Source: Athripsodes cinereus
Lineage: Eukaryota; Arthropoda; Insecta; Trichoptera; Leptoceridae
Length of the DNA: 64,000 bases
Direction of reading: 5' to 3'
Assembly: GCA_947579605.1 (NCBI GenBank)
Contig: OX388311.1
Span: forward strand, 24,616,951-24,680,950
Notes under the pieces: model-generated
What the model saw: only the letters and a program-made list of their open reading frames with translations
Databases searched by the model: none
Told to the model about the DNA's origin: nothing
Program-made: the position numbers and the translations under genes
Shown here: positions 12,065-23,800 of the stretch, piece by piece
Layout of the letters: the number at the start of each line of letters is the position of its first letter
Position numbering within the stretch: the first letter of the stretch is position 1

Positions 12065-12592
12065 ATGAGTCCGGAAGAACTTAATCAACTCTCGCAGGAT
12101 AAAGAGGTCTTTTGCAAAAGTCATCAACAATTTTGGAAAAATCTAATACAGCATGAAAAAAAGAGAAGAATAAGACTCAAATTACAACGAATTAAGACAC
12201 AGTTTAAACAAAACTCAACTAGAAAAACAGCTTTATCATTTTATAATCATTTGATTGTGATGAAAAAGAGATTACGTAGGTACATAATTATTGTCTAACT
12301 CCGAATAACTCTTTATTCAAATGACTACATACTACATTGCAACTATATTGTAATGGTTAACATATTCAATGTCATAAAATTATGCGGGAGCTGAAAGTAA
12401 ATACGTCTGTGTGTAATTATTATATTATATCAGGTAATTAAAAGAAAAACAATGAATAAATATTGTGACATGCTTTTCAACTAAGTAGGTCTTTCTCTAA
12501 AACATGTTTTTTCAGCTTCTGAGGAAATAATACAAAAAAATAAATTGAAAATGTTTGATGATCGCCTTAAATGTTTTCTTGGGAACATATAA
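12065..12592 (+). CDS. Candidate small two-exon gene, basic 95-aa protein, function unknown
   Basis: Exon 1 12065-12275 and exon 2 12516-12592 join at a phase-1 GT-AG intron (C|GTAGGT ... TTTTTTCAG|CT) and give 288 nt, 95 aa, ending in TAA. The protein starts MSPEELNQLSQ, is rich in Lys and Arg in the middle (EKKRRIRLKLQRIK) and ends EEIIQKNKLK...FLGNI. An in-frame TGA lies just before the ATG. No domain or signal peptide is recognised, and it is unrelated to the lipases. The gene model is inference: the donor is not a strong consensus, and an unspliced reading ends after 77 aa. Confidence 0.3.
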
Positions 12593-12664
12593 AATGTGGA
12601 AAAGTGTTCAGTCTTCAAAAGTAAATTTATGTCTATGAAATCAACAGTCAATAATTGAGAACTT

Positions 12665-12853
12665 AGTTCGTCGGTAGCCTGGAGGTAGAGTCTCGGCCTT
12701 CAGAACAAGGGGTCCATGGTTCGATCCCAGGTGACAGCAAACTCCCCTTTCACGGCACAAGCTTTTAGCTTAGTGTGAAAAGTGTATAAGGTTATATTTG
12801 GGTTTATAACAAAACCCAATAATATATCTTTTTTATTTAAAAAAAAAAAAAAA
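12665..12853 (+). mobile_element. tRNA-derived SINE, full-length copy
   Basis: Pol III-like A box at 12675-12685 (TAGCCTGGAGG) and B box at 12718-12728 (GGTTCGATCCC) with normal spacing, a unique body with 'ctcccctttcacggcacaagc', a near-3' hairpin (TTGGGTTT loop AAACCCAA, about 12797-12818) and a poly-A end. Three further copies lie at 19265-19451 (-), 36305-36447 (-) and 40924-41041 (+), which defines a repeat family from this window alone. Confidence 0.88.
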
Positions 12854-13373
12854 CAAGTTAAATTCAGTTTTTGTAATGTCCGATTCTTATGAATTTATGT
12901 ATTCTGGAAATTTATTGAGTTTTGTATCTGTCTTTTATGTTGATTGTTAATTTTATCAAATTGACTCTTTTGGTCATTCTTAATAGTATTTAAACGAAAA
13001 CGAACCCACGAGATGCGAAATACCTTCGCAGCAATGGTGGTTCGCATTCTTTAAACAATATAATTTATCACTAGGCGGAAACGTATGAATCTACTCTGTA
13101 AGTTGCAAATAAACATCAATATCAGCGACGCCTTGAAAACACAATATTCTTCTAAATATGGAATGTGTATACAATGTTCAATATTCTTATCAAATATGGG
13201 CACAATTTGCTTCCCGCATTTGATATTGTATAAATAGTAAAAATCTAACGGAAATGAATATTATAATTATTGAAAAAAATTCAAGTGACAGTCGCTTGGG
13301 AGAAGTGAATATTGTAGGAAATGTGTATTATAAATCATGTTAAACAGTAAATTTTGTGTTTGTTTCGAATACG
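12854..13373. other. Spacer upstream of lipase 4
   Basis: AT-rich sequence without recognised repeats. A TATAAA lies at about 13330, some 44 bp before the lipase 4 ATG; promoter use cannot be judged. Confidence 0.4.
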
Positions 13374-16300
13374 ATGTCGAGTGGATTTTTGAGTGCATTT
13401 TCTTTTTATATAATCACGGTGCAAATCTTATCAAGTAAAGTTTTTAAGTTACTTTTGACTTATGTTTTCTGTGCATATTAAAGTTAAACAGATTATAATT
13501 ATTATAAAACATATTATGAAATAAACTTGCTTTGCTCTTGTAAAAAAACATGTCTTAAGTCAAAATCGAATTAGAAATTCTCTACAAAGCTGTCTGAAAT
13601 TGTCTGCTGACATTATTCTCTTTAGAGATTCATTGATTGTATTTGTTTATTGTTCGTCTTGCAGCCGCAACACAGCCATGAGGCTTGTGCGGCTAATCAA
13701 TAAATAATGTTCTATTTATTATAATTTAAAACTTGTTTCAATAAAAAATGTCCTCGTATTGCGAAATGGTTAAAATAAATAAAAATAAAATTGTTAGAAG
13801 TCAAATATTGCTTATAGAAGTAATACGTAATTCGTCTTCCAAATGTTTTGTTTAATTTTATTTTCTATAATATTAGTACAAAGTTTACAAGTTGAGTAAA
13901 AAAAATGTTAATAATACGGGTGAACAATCTAACATTTTATTTAATAACTATTCCAAAATATACATTAAGTGAGACAAAAATACCATTAAAAAAACATCTG
14001 TCTATCTGTTTTAAAATTTATCGCCGCAGTGTATGTTGTTGTTGTATTATTGTTGCAATACTTGTCGGATGTTTTCGCGGATTCCCTGTTTGAGTTCAGG
14101 CAGAGAATGGCGGAGAATTTTAAAGCCGTAATATAAATACTTTGTCCTTTTTTACCTACCCTTCCCATTTGGTTAATCTTGTCTTTGTGTTGTAATTTGA
14201 CATGATACGATATGTTTTGGTTTTAATTTGTAATTTTATATGATCCAATGTGTTTTGTTTTTATTTTATGATTTGATATGATGTAGTATGTTATAATTTT
14301 ATTTTATTTTATAATTTGATATGATACCGACTGTGCTCAGGACAAAGGCATCAAACCACAATTTTGACAAAAGTCATTTTATGTTTTAAAGTCAATCATT
14401 TGTGTCTTTTGCACATTCTGGCAAAAGCATTCTATTCCCAAATGTCTAGTTTTTTTTAAAAAATGCAAAATATATTTTTTTAGCTAGGGCTTAATTGCAA
14501 ATATCCAATAGGACAAAGGACTCAAACAGCATGAGTTTCATTATTAACACCAAAAAAATTCATCCAGACATAATTTTACGGCGAGGTAAAAGGCATCAAA
14601 CCACATAACCCCAAACATGCGACATACATATCTCTTTGACATGTTGCTAAAGTTTGTCAGGACAAAGGATTTAATCCACATTTTTGTTAATTTTTTGCTT
14701 ATAACTTGGTAATTTCTGAATATTTTCTCTTAAATTTTTATGACATAATAAGAAAACTACATTACAAAAAGTTGGTAAAATAATAATGACAATAATTTTA
14801 AATTTTCTTTATCCTACAGTTTTTTGCTTCTCCTATAAAATTTGACCAATGTGGTTTGAATCCTTTGTCCTGAGCACAGTCGATACGGTGTATTTTTATT
14901 TTTTTTATTTTATAATTTTATGTGGTGTGCTGTAAATTTATTTTATGGTTTGATAAAATAAAACATATTGAATAATATGTTTTATTTTTATTTTATGATT
15001 TGACATGATGAATGTGCTGTAATTTTTTTCTATAATTTGACATGACAGAGTGTTTTATTTTTATTTTGAAATTCGATGTGATGCAGTGTATTGTAACTTG
15101 ATTTTATGGTTGGATATGATACAGTTTTTTTTTATGATTTGACATGATGCTGTTGATATGTTGTAATTTTATTATGTGGTTTATGTGACACAATGTGTTT
15201 AATTTTTATTTTTATAATTTGAAGTGATGCAGTATATTTTGTTTTTGTTTTGATTTTAATTTGATACGATGGTGGTGTTGTACAATTGTTGTTTATAACT
15301 ATGTATTAAAGGCGTAAGCCGTATGTATTATTATAAATAAATAAATAAATAAATATTATTATCCACTTTATATTTTGATGAGTGATTACGTGATTTTTTT
15401 CAGCTTTTTGCCAAGACAAAAATCATCATGTAATTTTCCAAGTTCGTAATGCTGGAAGTCAGAGGACGAGACATAAACCAGTGTCCAGATATAATGCAGA
15501 TGATGATATTGAATATTTTGTTTATTCAAGGTTTGTACCACTGAGTATATTATTTGAGCTATTTTTTCCCTTTCAAAGATAATAGCGATAAACTTATAAA
15601 CCAAGATGTTGCGAAGCGCCTTAAAAGCGATATTATGACAATAAGGGATTATACAAGTTGTCTGATTATTACTAAAGAGCGATGCATGACATTCCTGGAA
15701 GTTCTTTTATAATAAATTATTTGTTTATTTACTTAAAGCAACACACGGCATGAGCCTTTTACATGTTTATGAGATAATTCAATAGATAACAAAACAACAC
15801 AAACATACACATAAGTAATAACTTAATTCAAAAATATATCTTTTATAAAATTATACTAAAAATCAATAAAATAATGTCAAATAGAAAAGTATGTCAAAAA
15901 TAATGTCAAAAAGAAATGGATAATAATATAGGCCTACATTTCATAACTTCTCATTATAATTATAGTTACGTAAACAAGTACGAATGTGTCACAAATGAAA
16001 TATACCTATAATACAGACTACAGAGTATTGTAACAATGATACTTAAACGAATTTTACTGACAATATAAAAATGCATGATAGGTTATTAGTAAAGTAAGAA
16101 TGTAAACAGGTGAGAATAAATGAAGTGCAAAAAAATAGGTTTTAATTAAATCGTCTAAAATAGTACTTTTCCTCAAATGTTTTTCCCAATAAATAAAAAT
16201 GTAAGATCATTTCTGTTAGACAGACACCAAACATGGGACAGAAGATTATAAAAGGAGATAACTCATCTATAGGTCCATCATTTTTTGATATTAAAAAGCC

Positions 16301-17827
16301 GGTCAAAGTGACAATACATGGATGGAACGGAGATTTGACAAGCGATGTGAACGTCAAAACTAGATCAGGTTTGTGACCACAATATTTTATGTATAAGAAT
16401 TGGTATAAACTGTCGTATTTAAGTGATATAAACCTTATGTATAGGTCATTGAATAATCGGTTTCTAATTATTGCAAAAATGTTTTTATAAAACAAACTGA
16501 ATTGGTTACACATAGGTACCTTTAACTAATTGAATAAGCAAATTCAATTGTATAGTCAAAAAATGTATAAGAAAGAAACACACATGTTTTGATAACGTTA
16601 TATTTATCAATATAATGTTAGAATAAGCATTTCTGTATCTCTATTTAAAATGACAAACTTTACCAAAATATCTATGTGAAACAAAATTCGGTGATCGAGT
16701 ATTTTTTACCATCTGAATGTGTTGAAGATAATTTTACCCCAAAAAGTACTCCAACGATTATAAAAAATGTTCAATATATAATACCTCTTTTGATTTGGGT
16801 GCAAATGATATATTTTTCACAGTAGCATTCTTGAAGGTAATGGATGTGAATATAGTAGCTGTGGATTGGTCAAAGGGAAGCAGTGTTCCTTATAAAGTGG
16901 CTGTAGCTAATGTCCCAGAGACAGGTAGAAGTATCGGCGATTTCTTAGACTGGCTTAACACCATTGGAGTACCATTTTCAAATATGCATGTAATTGGACA
17001 CAGTTTAGGAGGACAATTGGCTGGATTCGTATGTCGCTCACCAAAAAGAGGCAAAGTGGAATATTTGACTAGTGAGTTATTTCTATTGACATTCAGACTC
17101 ACGTCCATGATAGGCATCTAATTTTTGTATATTTTTTTTATTAAAATAGGCACCTAGTGTTAGTTGCAAGACACCTTAGGGTATACACTGATAAACTTTT
17201 TTTAAATTACACACAACTGTAGTTACTCGTAATTAAAAATATTGTGATCAATTTTCAATGAAATAAAAATAAATAATACAGCAGTAACAGTGAGTAACAA
17301 ATCAGTTATATTTTATATAAGTTTTTAGGTTTGGACCCAGCGTTACCATCTTGGGACGAAAATTCAGATCGCATACGCAAAAGTGATGCAAAATACGTAG
17401 AGGTGATCCATACAAATTGTGGATACTTTGGTATGACAGATCCTGCGGGTGACAATGATTTTTATCCCAACGGAGGAGTCCAGATGCCAGGGTGTGCTGG
17501 GGATTCTCTTTGTTCTCATAGCAGGTGTATTGATTACTTCGCAGAATCTATAGATCATAAAGGTTTTCTGGCAACGAAATGTGAGACAACGAATGATGCT
17601 ATGCATCAGAACTGTTCCACTTACATCAAACTTCATATGGGAGCAGCGAAAGCTAAACGCGGGTAAGTATTCAAATAAAATCGTTGTCAAGTTGCACTTG
17701 ATTAAAATAAACATAAAACTAGCCTTCACAAACCTACAACATTTTTCAAGTATTTATAATTTTTTTTTACAGGTATGGAATATTTTCACTGGAAACAAAC
17801 GCAGAAGCTCCCTATTATAAAAGTTAA
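13374..17827 (+). CDS. Lipase 4: secreted pancreatic-lipase-family enzyme
   Basis: Exons 13374-13434, 15404-15530, 16220-16368, 16826-17071, 17329-17662 and 17773-17827 total 972 nt, 323 aa. Signal peptide MSSGFLSAFSFYIITVQILS. Motifs: IHGW, VDWS, GHSLGGQ (Ser172), SLDPA (Asp197), FYPNGG, MPGC with a five-residue lid, CSHSR (His258). The exon 2 peptide ends ADDDIEYFVYSR. The proper frame at exon 4 needs the second AG of CACAGTAG (acceptor at 16825). Intron 1 is 2 kb and holds a minisatellite with an inserted MITE. Overlapping AATAAA signals lie at 17973-17982. No break is seen; predicted functional secreted lipase or phospholipase. Confidence 0.92.
14190..15300. repeat. Degenerate ~40-bp minisatellite
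   Basis: Roughly fourteen diverged units of about 40 bp, each resembling TAATTTGATATGATGCAGT followed by GTNTTTTATTTTTATTTTA, run through intron 1 of lipase 4. They are interrupted by the MITE at 14328-14882. Unit boundaries were set by eye. The array ends in a module with AAAGGCGTAAGCCGT and a (TAAA)n tail. Confidence 0.75.
14328..14882. mobile_element. 555-bp MITE with 33-bp terminal inverted repeats
   Basis: Both ends begin CGACTGTGCTCAGGACAAAG and continue for 33 bp with two mismatches, in inverted orientation. ATAC is duplicated on each side (14324-14327 and 14883-14886). No ORF is present, so it is non-autonomous. The subterminal word CAAAGGNNTCAAACCAC recurs internally, in diverged form, at about 14512, 14587 and 14659. 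It sits inside the minisatellite. The superfamily is not recognised. Confidence 0.88.
15299..15358 (+). repeat. (TAAA)n-tailed 3' module
   Basis: AAAGGCGTAAGCCGT followed by (ATAA)n. The same module recurs at 35612-35660 and 37388-37432 (+), near 63930-63970 (+), and in reverse at 15719, 32806, 34480, 38739 and 40020. It is probably the 3' end of one interspersed LINE or SINE family. Confidence 0.6.
15717..15775 (-). repeat. (TAAA)n-tailed 3' module, reverse copy
   Basis: TTTATTTACTTAAAG... then ACGGCATGAGCCTTTTACATG, the reverse complement of the module at 15299-15358. It lies in intron 2 of lipase 4. Confidence 0.55.
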
Positions 17828-17982
17828 AATAATGTTTAAAAAATAGATAAGTTTGCTCAGAAACAATGCGGATTGTAATTTTCAAGCGTTTGGATACCAT
17901 AGTACTTATGTCCTATAGTTCTCATTATAATCTGATTTATTTTAATTTAAATCGTCTTTGTAACTATGAGCCAATAAATAAA

Positions 17983-19264
17983 ACAAATCCAAGTGATAAG
18001 TTCTAGTTGAGTGTAGATTGCTGTGGTTTTTTTTAAAATAATATTACCATGTTCACTAATATAAATTGTTTCCCTGATCTATGAAAAGTTATTTATCTCT
18101 GATAATAGCATCTTGGTTGCTATTTTGAGGTGTATAATCATAATATTTAAATAAAATATATCATAGATACCTATACTCACTATACATATTTTTTAGCCTG
18201 AATGTTTTAAGTTTTGGCTGCCATGTGAAATATGCTGTGATGGTATAGTAGGTAGTAGTAGATATAAAAGAAAGTAGGCAGGCAAATATGCAAGAAACAC
18301 TATAAAGATGATGAAGGAATATAATAGTAAGCATGTGTGTAGGTAGTTATTGAATGAGTTTTCTACTTTGTACAATAATTTATTGTTACAAAATCAGTTT
18401 GCAACATAACGTATATGTAATATTCTAAGAAACAAATTTTAACAATAAACTTCACAAGTGGGAGTAGAAAGAGCCGCCCGTTAAGGAGAATCAGTAGTGG
18501 AGGATATTTAGACGTGTAACAATTTAATTTCACCAACACGTCTCGCAAATCCTCCGCAGAATACACAATGAATCACACTAATAATGTAATCATTTCCTAC
18601 AATCACAACAACTGTTCCTGTTATTTGGTATACAACCACCGATATATCTTGAACCTAGCAGTGCGCTGGAGTTGTAACAATAAAATATAGTTACTTATTT
18701 AAATTTTAAAAAATCTCAGAACGTCAAATTGTATTCTTATACCTTTTTTACCTTACTTATCTACTAAAAAAATGGTTTAAGAACCAAAAATAAAACAAAA
18801 CAACCGTTTCGTAACAAGTTGACAAAGTGCATTCTTATTTGAAGAATACAGTTTACAGAAATATGAAAAATGACTAGCGACGAAAACTGTATATTACCTC
18901 AAGAGACTGTAGTTTAGTGAGGCTGTATGTTCTATTTCTTCTAGAATAAATGTGTAGGTACTTAGGTTAAGAATTGATATTTTATTGTCATAAAGGTTTT
19001 TTGTAGTAGCATTTTGTCAATTTTTGAAAAATAAAAATAAATAGATAAAAATCTTTTATTAAACATCGGTCAGATTGTCAATCAGAAGCATTTTTTTTCC
19101 AAAACACAATTTCGAGATTTCTAAGACACGTAGATTTTGCAACGTGACTGAGAGTAGGTACCCTTTGCTCCGCTATATGAAGTAGTATGTGGATATTGCA
19201 ACAATACTTTTGAATGTTGATATTATTTATTTTTCATTCCACTAAAAAAGGCTTGTCATTAAAT
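17983..19264. other. Spacer after lipase 4
   Basis: AT-rich, with no supported coding region. Contains nothing I can classify before the SINE at 19265. Confidence 0.4.
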
Positions 19265-19451
19265 AAGCTTTTTTTTTTTTTTTAAAAAAGATATATCTGG
19301 GTTTGTTATAAACCCAAATACAACCTTATACACCTTTCACACTAAGCTAAAAGCTTGTGCCGTGAAAGGGGAGTTTGCCGGCACCTGGGATCGAACCACG
19401 GACCCCATGTTCTGAAGGCCGAGACTCTTCCTCCAGGCTACCGACGAACTC
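19265..19451 (-). mobile_element. tRNA-derived SINE, reverse copy
   Basis: Reverse complement of the 12665-12853 element: poly-T, hairpin (CTGGGTTTGTTATAAACCC), 'gtgccgtgaaaggggagtttgccgg', B box complement GGGATCGAACC and A-box region ending ACCGACGAACTC. It is well preserved over its whole length. Confidence 0.87.
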
Positions 19452-19489
19452 TGTGTATAAAATGTGGAAATAAGTGAGTAAATGACTCA

Positions 19490-19652
19490 CAAGGGTAGGT
19501 GTCGAACTTGTGTGTTGAAGACTTGGTTTGGAGTGGCCAGAACTCCTGGAAGCAGCGGTGGACAAGAATCTCTGGAGGACGAACTAGCGCAATGGGCCCC
19601 CGACTCAACTAGGATAAGGGGAAGAAGATGTATGTAGGTATGTATGTATGTA
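19490..19652 (+). mobile_element. RTE family C, 5'-truncated 3' end
   Basis: Matches the 3' end of the minus-strand copy at 55890-56570 (for example 'ttggtttggagtggccag', 'cagcggtggaca', 'gcgcaatgggcccccgac', 'ggggaagaagatg'). It ends in a (ATGT)n tail. The reading frame is broken by stops. Confidence 0.75.
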
Positions 19653-20830
19653 ATATGACTTACAAAAATTCCTTAATGATTCTGGTCTGATATACTTAGA
19701 AACATAGTTCCAATTATTGTCACTGTCGAAGAAAATGTATACATTTATATACTGCGTAAATATATCTAGTGTTAATAAAATATAATAAAGGTTTTGTATA
19801 TAGAATTGCAAATACAGAAATGCTGTGATTGATTCTTTCGCAAATTACTCGATACAAGTTCAATTAATATTCTCCACATTGACTTGCATGGTTCAGGTGT
19901 GCGGAACATTTAAAAAAACACATAAAATATACCTTTATTATGTTAAAACAAGGCAAGTTCTATAGGTAGTAAATCACGAATAAAAAGAAAAAAAAAACAA
20001 CTTTATAAAGATAGTTTCCTGTAAAAAAATGGATTTGATTGTTGCCTCACATGAATTTGTTTTGACAAGAGATGAACGCACAATTTCGGTTTAAAAGACT
20101 ATTGATTATTGAAAAAGAAATAAGTTTCTCATTCTGTGGAGTCTTCAGCAAAGAATATGTCTCTCACAAGTATTTTAAAAGACATGTAATCGTAAAACAT
20201 CATATTTAATGTCTTCAATTCAGCGATGAGATTCGTCACCCATCCTGAATGTCTGAACTTTTATTGGCACGGAGAGAGTGACTTACATGTTTAACACTTC
20301 CCCACGTGTGGGATACACCATTGTAGATGGACAAGTATCTACTTTTCTCAGGTCCTTTCTCATATTAAAAACAGAAAAAAATACTAAATATCTTACATGC
20401 CATTAGTTGGTAATGTCTGATGGATCAACTTCAAACACTTACATACTCGTTTTAATGAGACGGCTGTTAAAACTGTAAACATTGTATTCATCATAACAGC
20501 GTCAGGTCGATCTGTCCAAGTGCATGGATTGCAAGGAATTTGTAGGACGCACAGCTCTCAGCGTATCTCCGTTTCCTTCGATCAGTTAATTGCGTATGAT
20601 AATAATACCTATATGCAATTTTTTTGTGAATCCTTTGAGTTGATTGTGGTTTTGCATCTAAAAATATGATATTATTTCATAGTATGAGTGTTTTATAATC
20701 GTTAATGAAAATGAAAGTGATAGTTTTGAATTTCATTTATTTCGTGTAATTAGATAGATAAATAGTTCGCTTAGTATTTTAATTCGCAATGTGAGTTGTT
20801 GTTGCTGCGCTATTTGAGAACTTTTTAGAA
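19653..20830. other. Spacer upstream of lipase 5
   Basis: Contains the short dispersed repeat at 20226-20272. Otherwise AT-rich with no supported feature; no convincing TATA box before lipase 5. Confidence 0.4.
20226..20272 (-). repeat. Short dispersed repeat (pairs with 1522-1566)
   Basis: Reverse complement of the stretch in intron 3 of lipase 1; shares 'gtcacccatcct' and 'ttattggca' with small differences. Confidence 0.55.
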
Positions 20831-23800
20831 ATGAAATTCGCTGTTTTTGTTTTGTCTATATTTCTAGCAAATGGTAACTAATTTTTAAATATTATGTTCG
20901 TTCGATTTGTATGAAAAAGTGTATTTAATTTCTGATTATTTCACAGCTAACCTTGCTTTCCTAAAGCCTTCTTATTCGGCCTAGTATTTACAAAACCCTC
21001 TCTTTTGATTTCCACAATGCACATTTTCCAACAACTTCTGATGAAGCTTTAATTTCTTTTTCAATTACTTTATCACAAAATTTCATGCGTCTATTATTTA
21101 ATCAAAAAATAAAATGTCTTTTACAGTGATCACAGTGAAAATTCATAAATCTACTCATTATGATTCTGTATGGTTGGCCAGTGTCCAAGAATTTCCCGAT
21201 GTTGATTTGCAGGATAACAGTGACATGGTTAAATTTTTCTTTTACAATTTCAATGAAGTCGATGTAGAGTTCAGACTGTTCACGAGGTCAGTATTACACA
21301 TTTTTATTATCTATTCTATTCATTTACATGCCAGTATCCAATTGTTTGCGAGTAATTTGGTATTAAAATTATTTAAAAACGCGCACGTTGCTTATATACC
21401 TACATATACCTATATCTGGTTTGAAAATTTCTACTTCAATTGGTAGGTATTGACTGATATCGCCATGTCTTAGATACACCAGAGATCTCTTAGAATTTCC
21501 TTTAAAAATATTGAATGATATTGCTTGAACAACTATACATAATTACTTTTCATTTTGTAAGCTAGTTTAAAATAAGCATTTACAAAATTAATACAGATAA
21601 AATAAAATTAATTAAATATTTGTGAAAAAATATTTACTATTTTTTTTGTAGCCGGGCACACAAACTACGAGTATTTCAATTTTGTATAAGATTTCTTAAC
21701 TGATCTGGATTTTTGAGAAAGCTTCTATAATTCTTACTTTTCTTTTCATCTTTAGTATCCCAGCACCTCCTACCAATGGGTTGATCTGTTGACACATTTG
21801 GTTGGTTAATTCTTTGGTTAATAAAAAAGTTGGCTAATTCTTAATAATTAGCTAGAATGAACCAAATTCTTTGGCTAATAACAAAGCTGGTTAATTCTTA
21901 ATACCTTGGCTAGTATGACTGAAATCCATAAACGTCATTGTAATAATATTGATTTTCATTATGATGTTCTAGAAAAAATGCTAGAAACTACCAAATATTA
22001 GAAACTGGCAACTCAACATTACTCCACGAGTCCAGTTTTGATATAAATGTTCCTGTCAAAATCATAGTTCATGGATGGAGTAACAATGGTTCTAGTCCTA
22101 TGCCCATGAATATTAGAGATGGTAAGAACCTATAACATAACATAACATGTATAGACAATTCACACAGACCGAGCTAGTCCCAAACTAAGATATGAATCTT
22201 GTATTATGGGTACTAACACGACGATACACATATATACAATGCACTGAACACATATACATGTAACACCCACACCCAGGACAATGCACTTTGACTATTAAAA
22301 ATTCTCGTTGGCAAATGTGTTCAGACACAACAATTGAATGTGTCTGCACACAATAATTATTACATCAATAGATTTACACAGCTTTGATTCTAAGAGATTA
22401 TATAAAAATACTCCCAACGCAGTTTTAGTATTCTGGAAGAGACTATTTAAGAAAAAAATGTTATGTAACTATTAGTTTGGTTAATTTGGAAAAACTCGAA
22501 TGGTGTTTATTGATTGTATTTAATTTGAATGGATTTCTTTGTATTGAACTCAATTAACAGTAACGAATTTATTATAAATAAATAAAAGTCAATTTAAAAT
22601 TGATGAAGAAAGTTAATAGTTTGAAAGCAAAATTCGGTAAACTGAAACAAAAGTATCTAGGATATAGTATTTATATGAACATCCATTGCCAAAAGTAAAA
22701 CTTAAAAGCTTTATTTAATAAAAAAAACATACCTAAATTGAGCATATGAAATTAATATGATCGGCGTTCAAAACAAGTTGAAAGACCCTACTGTTCTCAA
22801 GATGTTTTTTTTTTATATGGGCCCTTGCTGTGGTTTTCCACAAAATGGTGCCAATGTGTGAATTGTTTAGTTATGATTGAAAACTAGTTTGATCATCGAA
22901 ATTTCAAGAAGTATACAATACATTCGTAACCAATTTTAAGTCCTGCTTAATTTTTTATGCCATTTTAGCTTACCTAAATGTGAGTCAGTTGAATGTGATT
23001 GTGGTTGACTGGAGTTACGCTGCCAATGTTAACTACGTATCGGCCAGTTATTTTGTGGCACAAGTTGGTAAACATCTCACAAGCTTTCTGAACTTCCTAA
23101 TTGATGAAGGAGTTAATCCAAATGATGTGCACATGATAGGACACAGCCTGGGTGCACATGTTGTGGGCATAGCTGGAGCCTTTGTGGAGAAAGGCCCTAT
23201 TCGTACTATAACAGGTACATATGTATTTATTCGTTTCTAAAACTCTCGAAGCATTTTTTCTGCCGTAGAAAAATATATTTTTTTCATATTTAAATTTTGA
23301 GAAAATTGTGTTGTCATCTTATTTTTTGTTGATAATGGACCCATCTTCATACGGCCAATCCTTAGGAATTGAAGCTTCCCTAATGAGAATGAAAATTAAA
23401 CAACAGTGATAAAATAACAAATGTGACACGTTAAAGTCGTTATAGGCATTCGGATTTAGTTCTTTTTTGCAATAAATTTAAACAAACTCTCCAGGTTGTA
23501 TTTTTAAAAAGAGAATGAAACTTTATTGAACTATGATGATTTTTTTTTTAGGATTGGATCCGGCGAAGCCATTGTTCTCAGAAACAAATACTGATGCAAG
23601 ATTGGATAAACATGATGCCAAATACGTTGAAGTAATCCATACTTGTGGAGGATATTTGGGATTTGCTATCCCTATAGGACACGTGGATTTTTATCCAAAC
23701 GGTGGAAGAACTCAGCCTGGATGTGGATTAGATTTTAGAGGTACCTATTTTGACATGCTGATTAGTTCATTTATCTAATGTTCAATTTATTTTGAAACTG

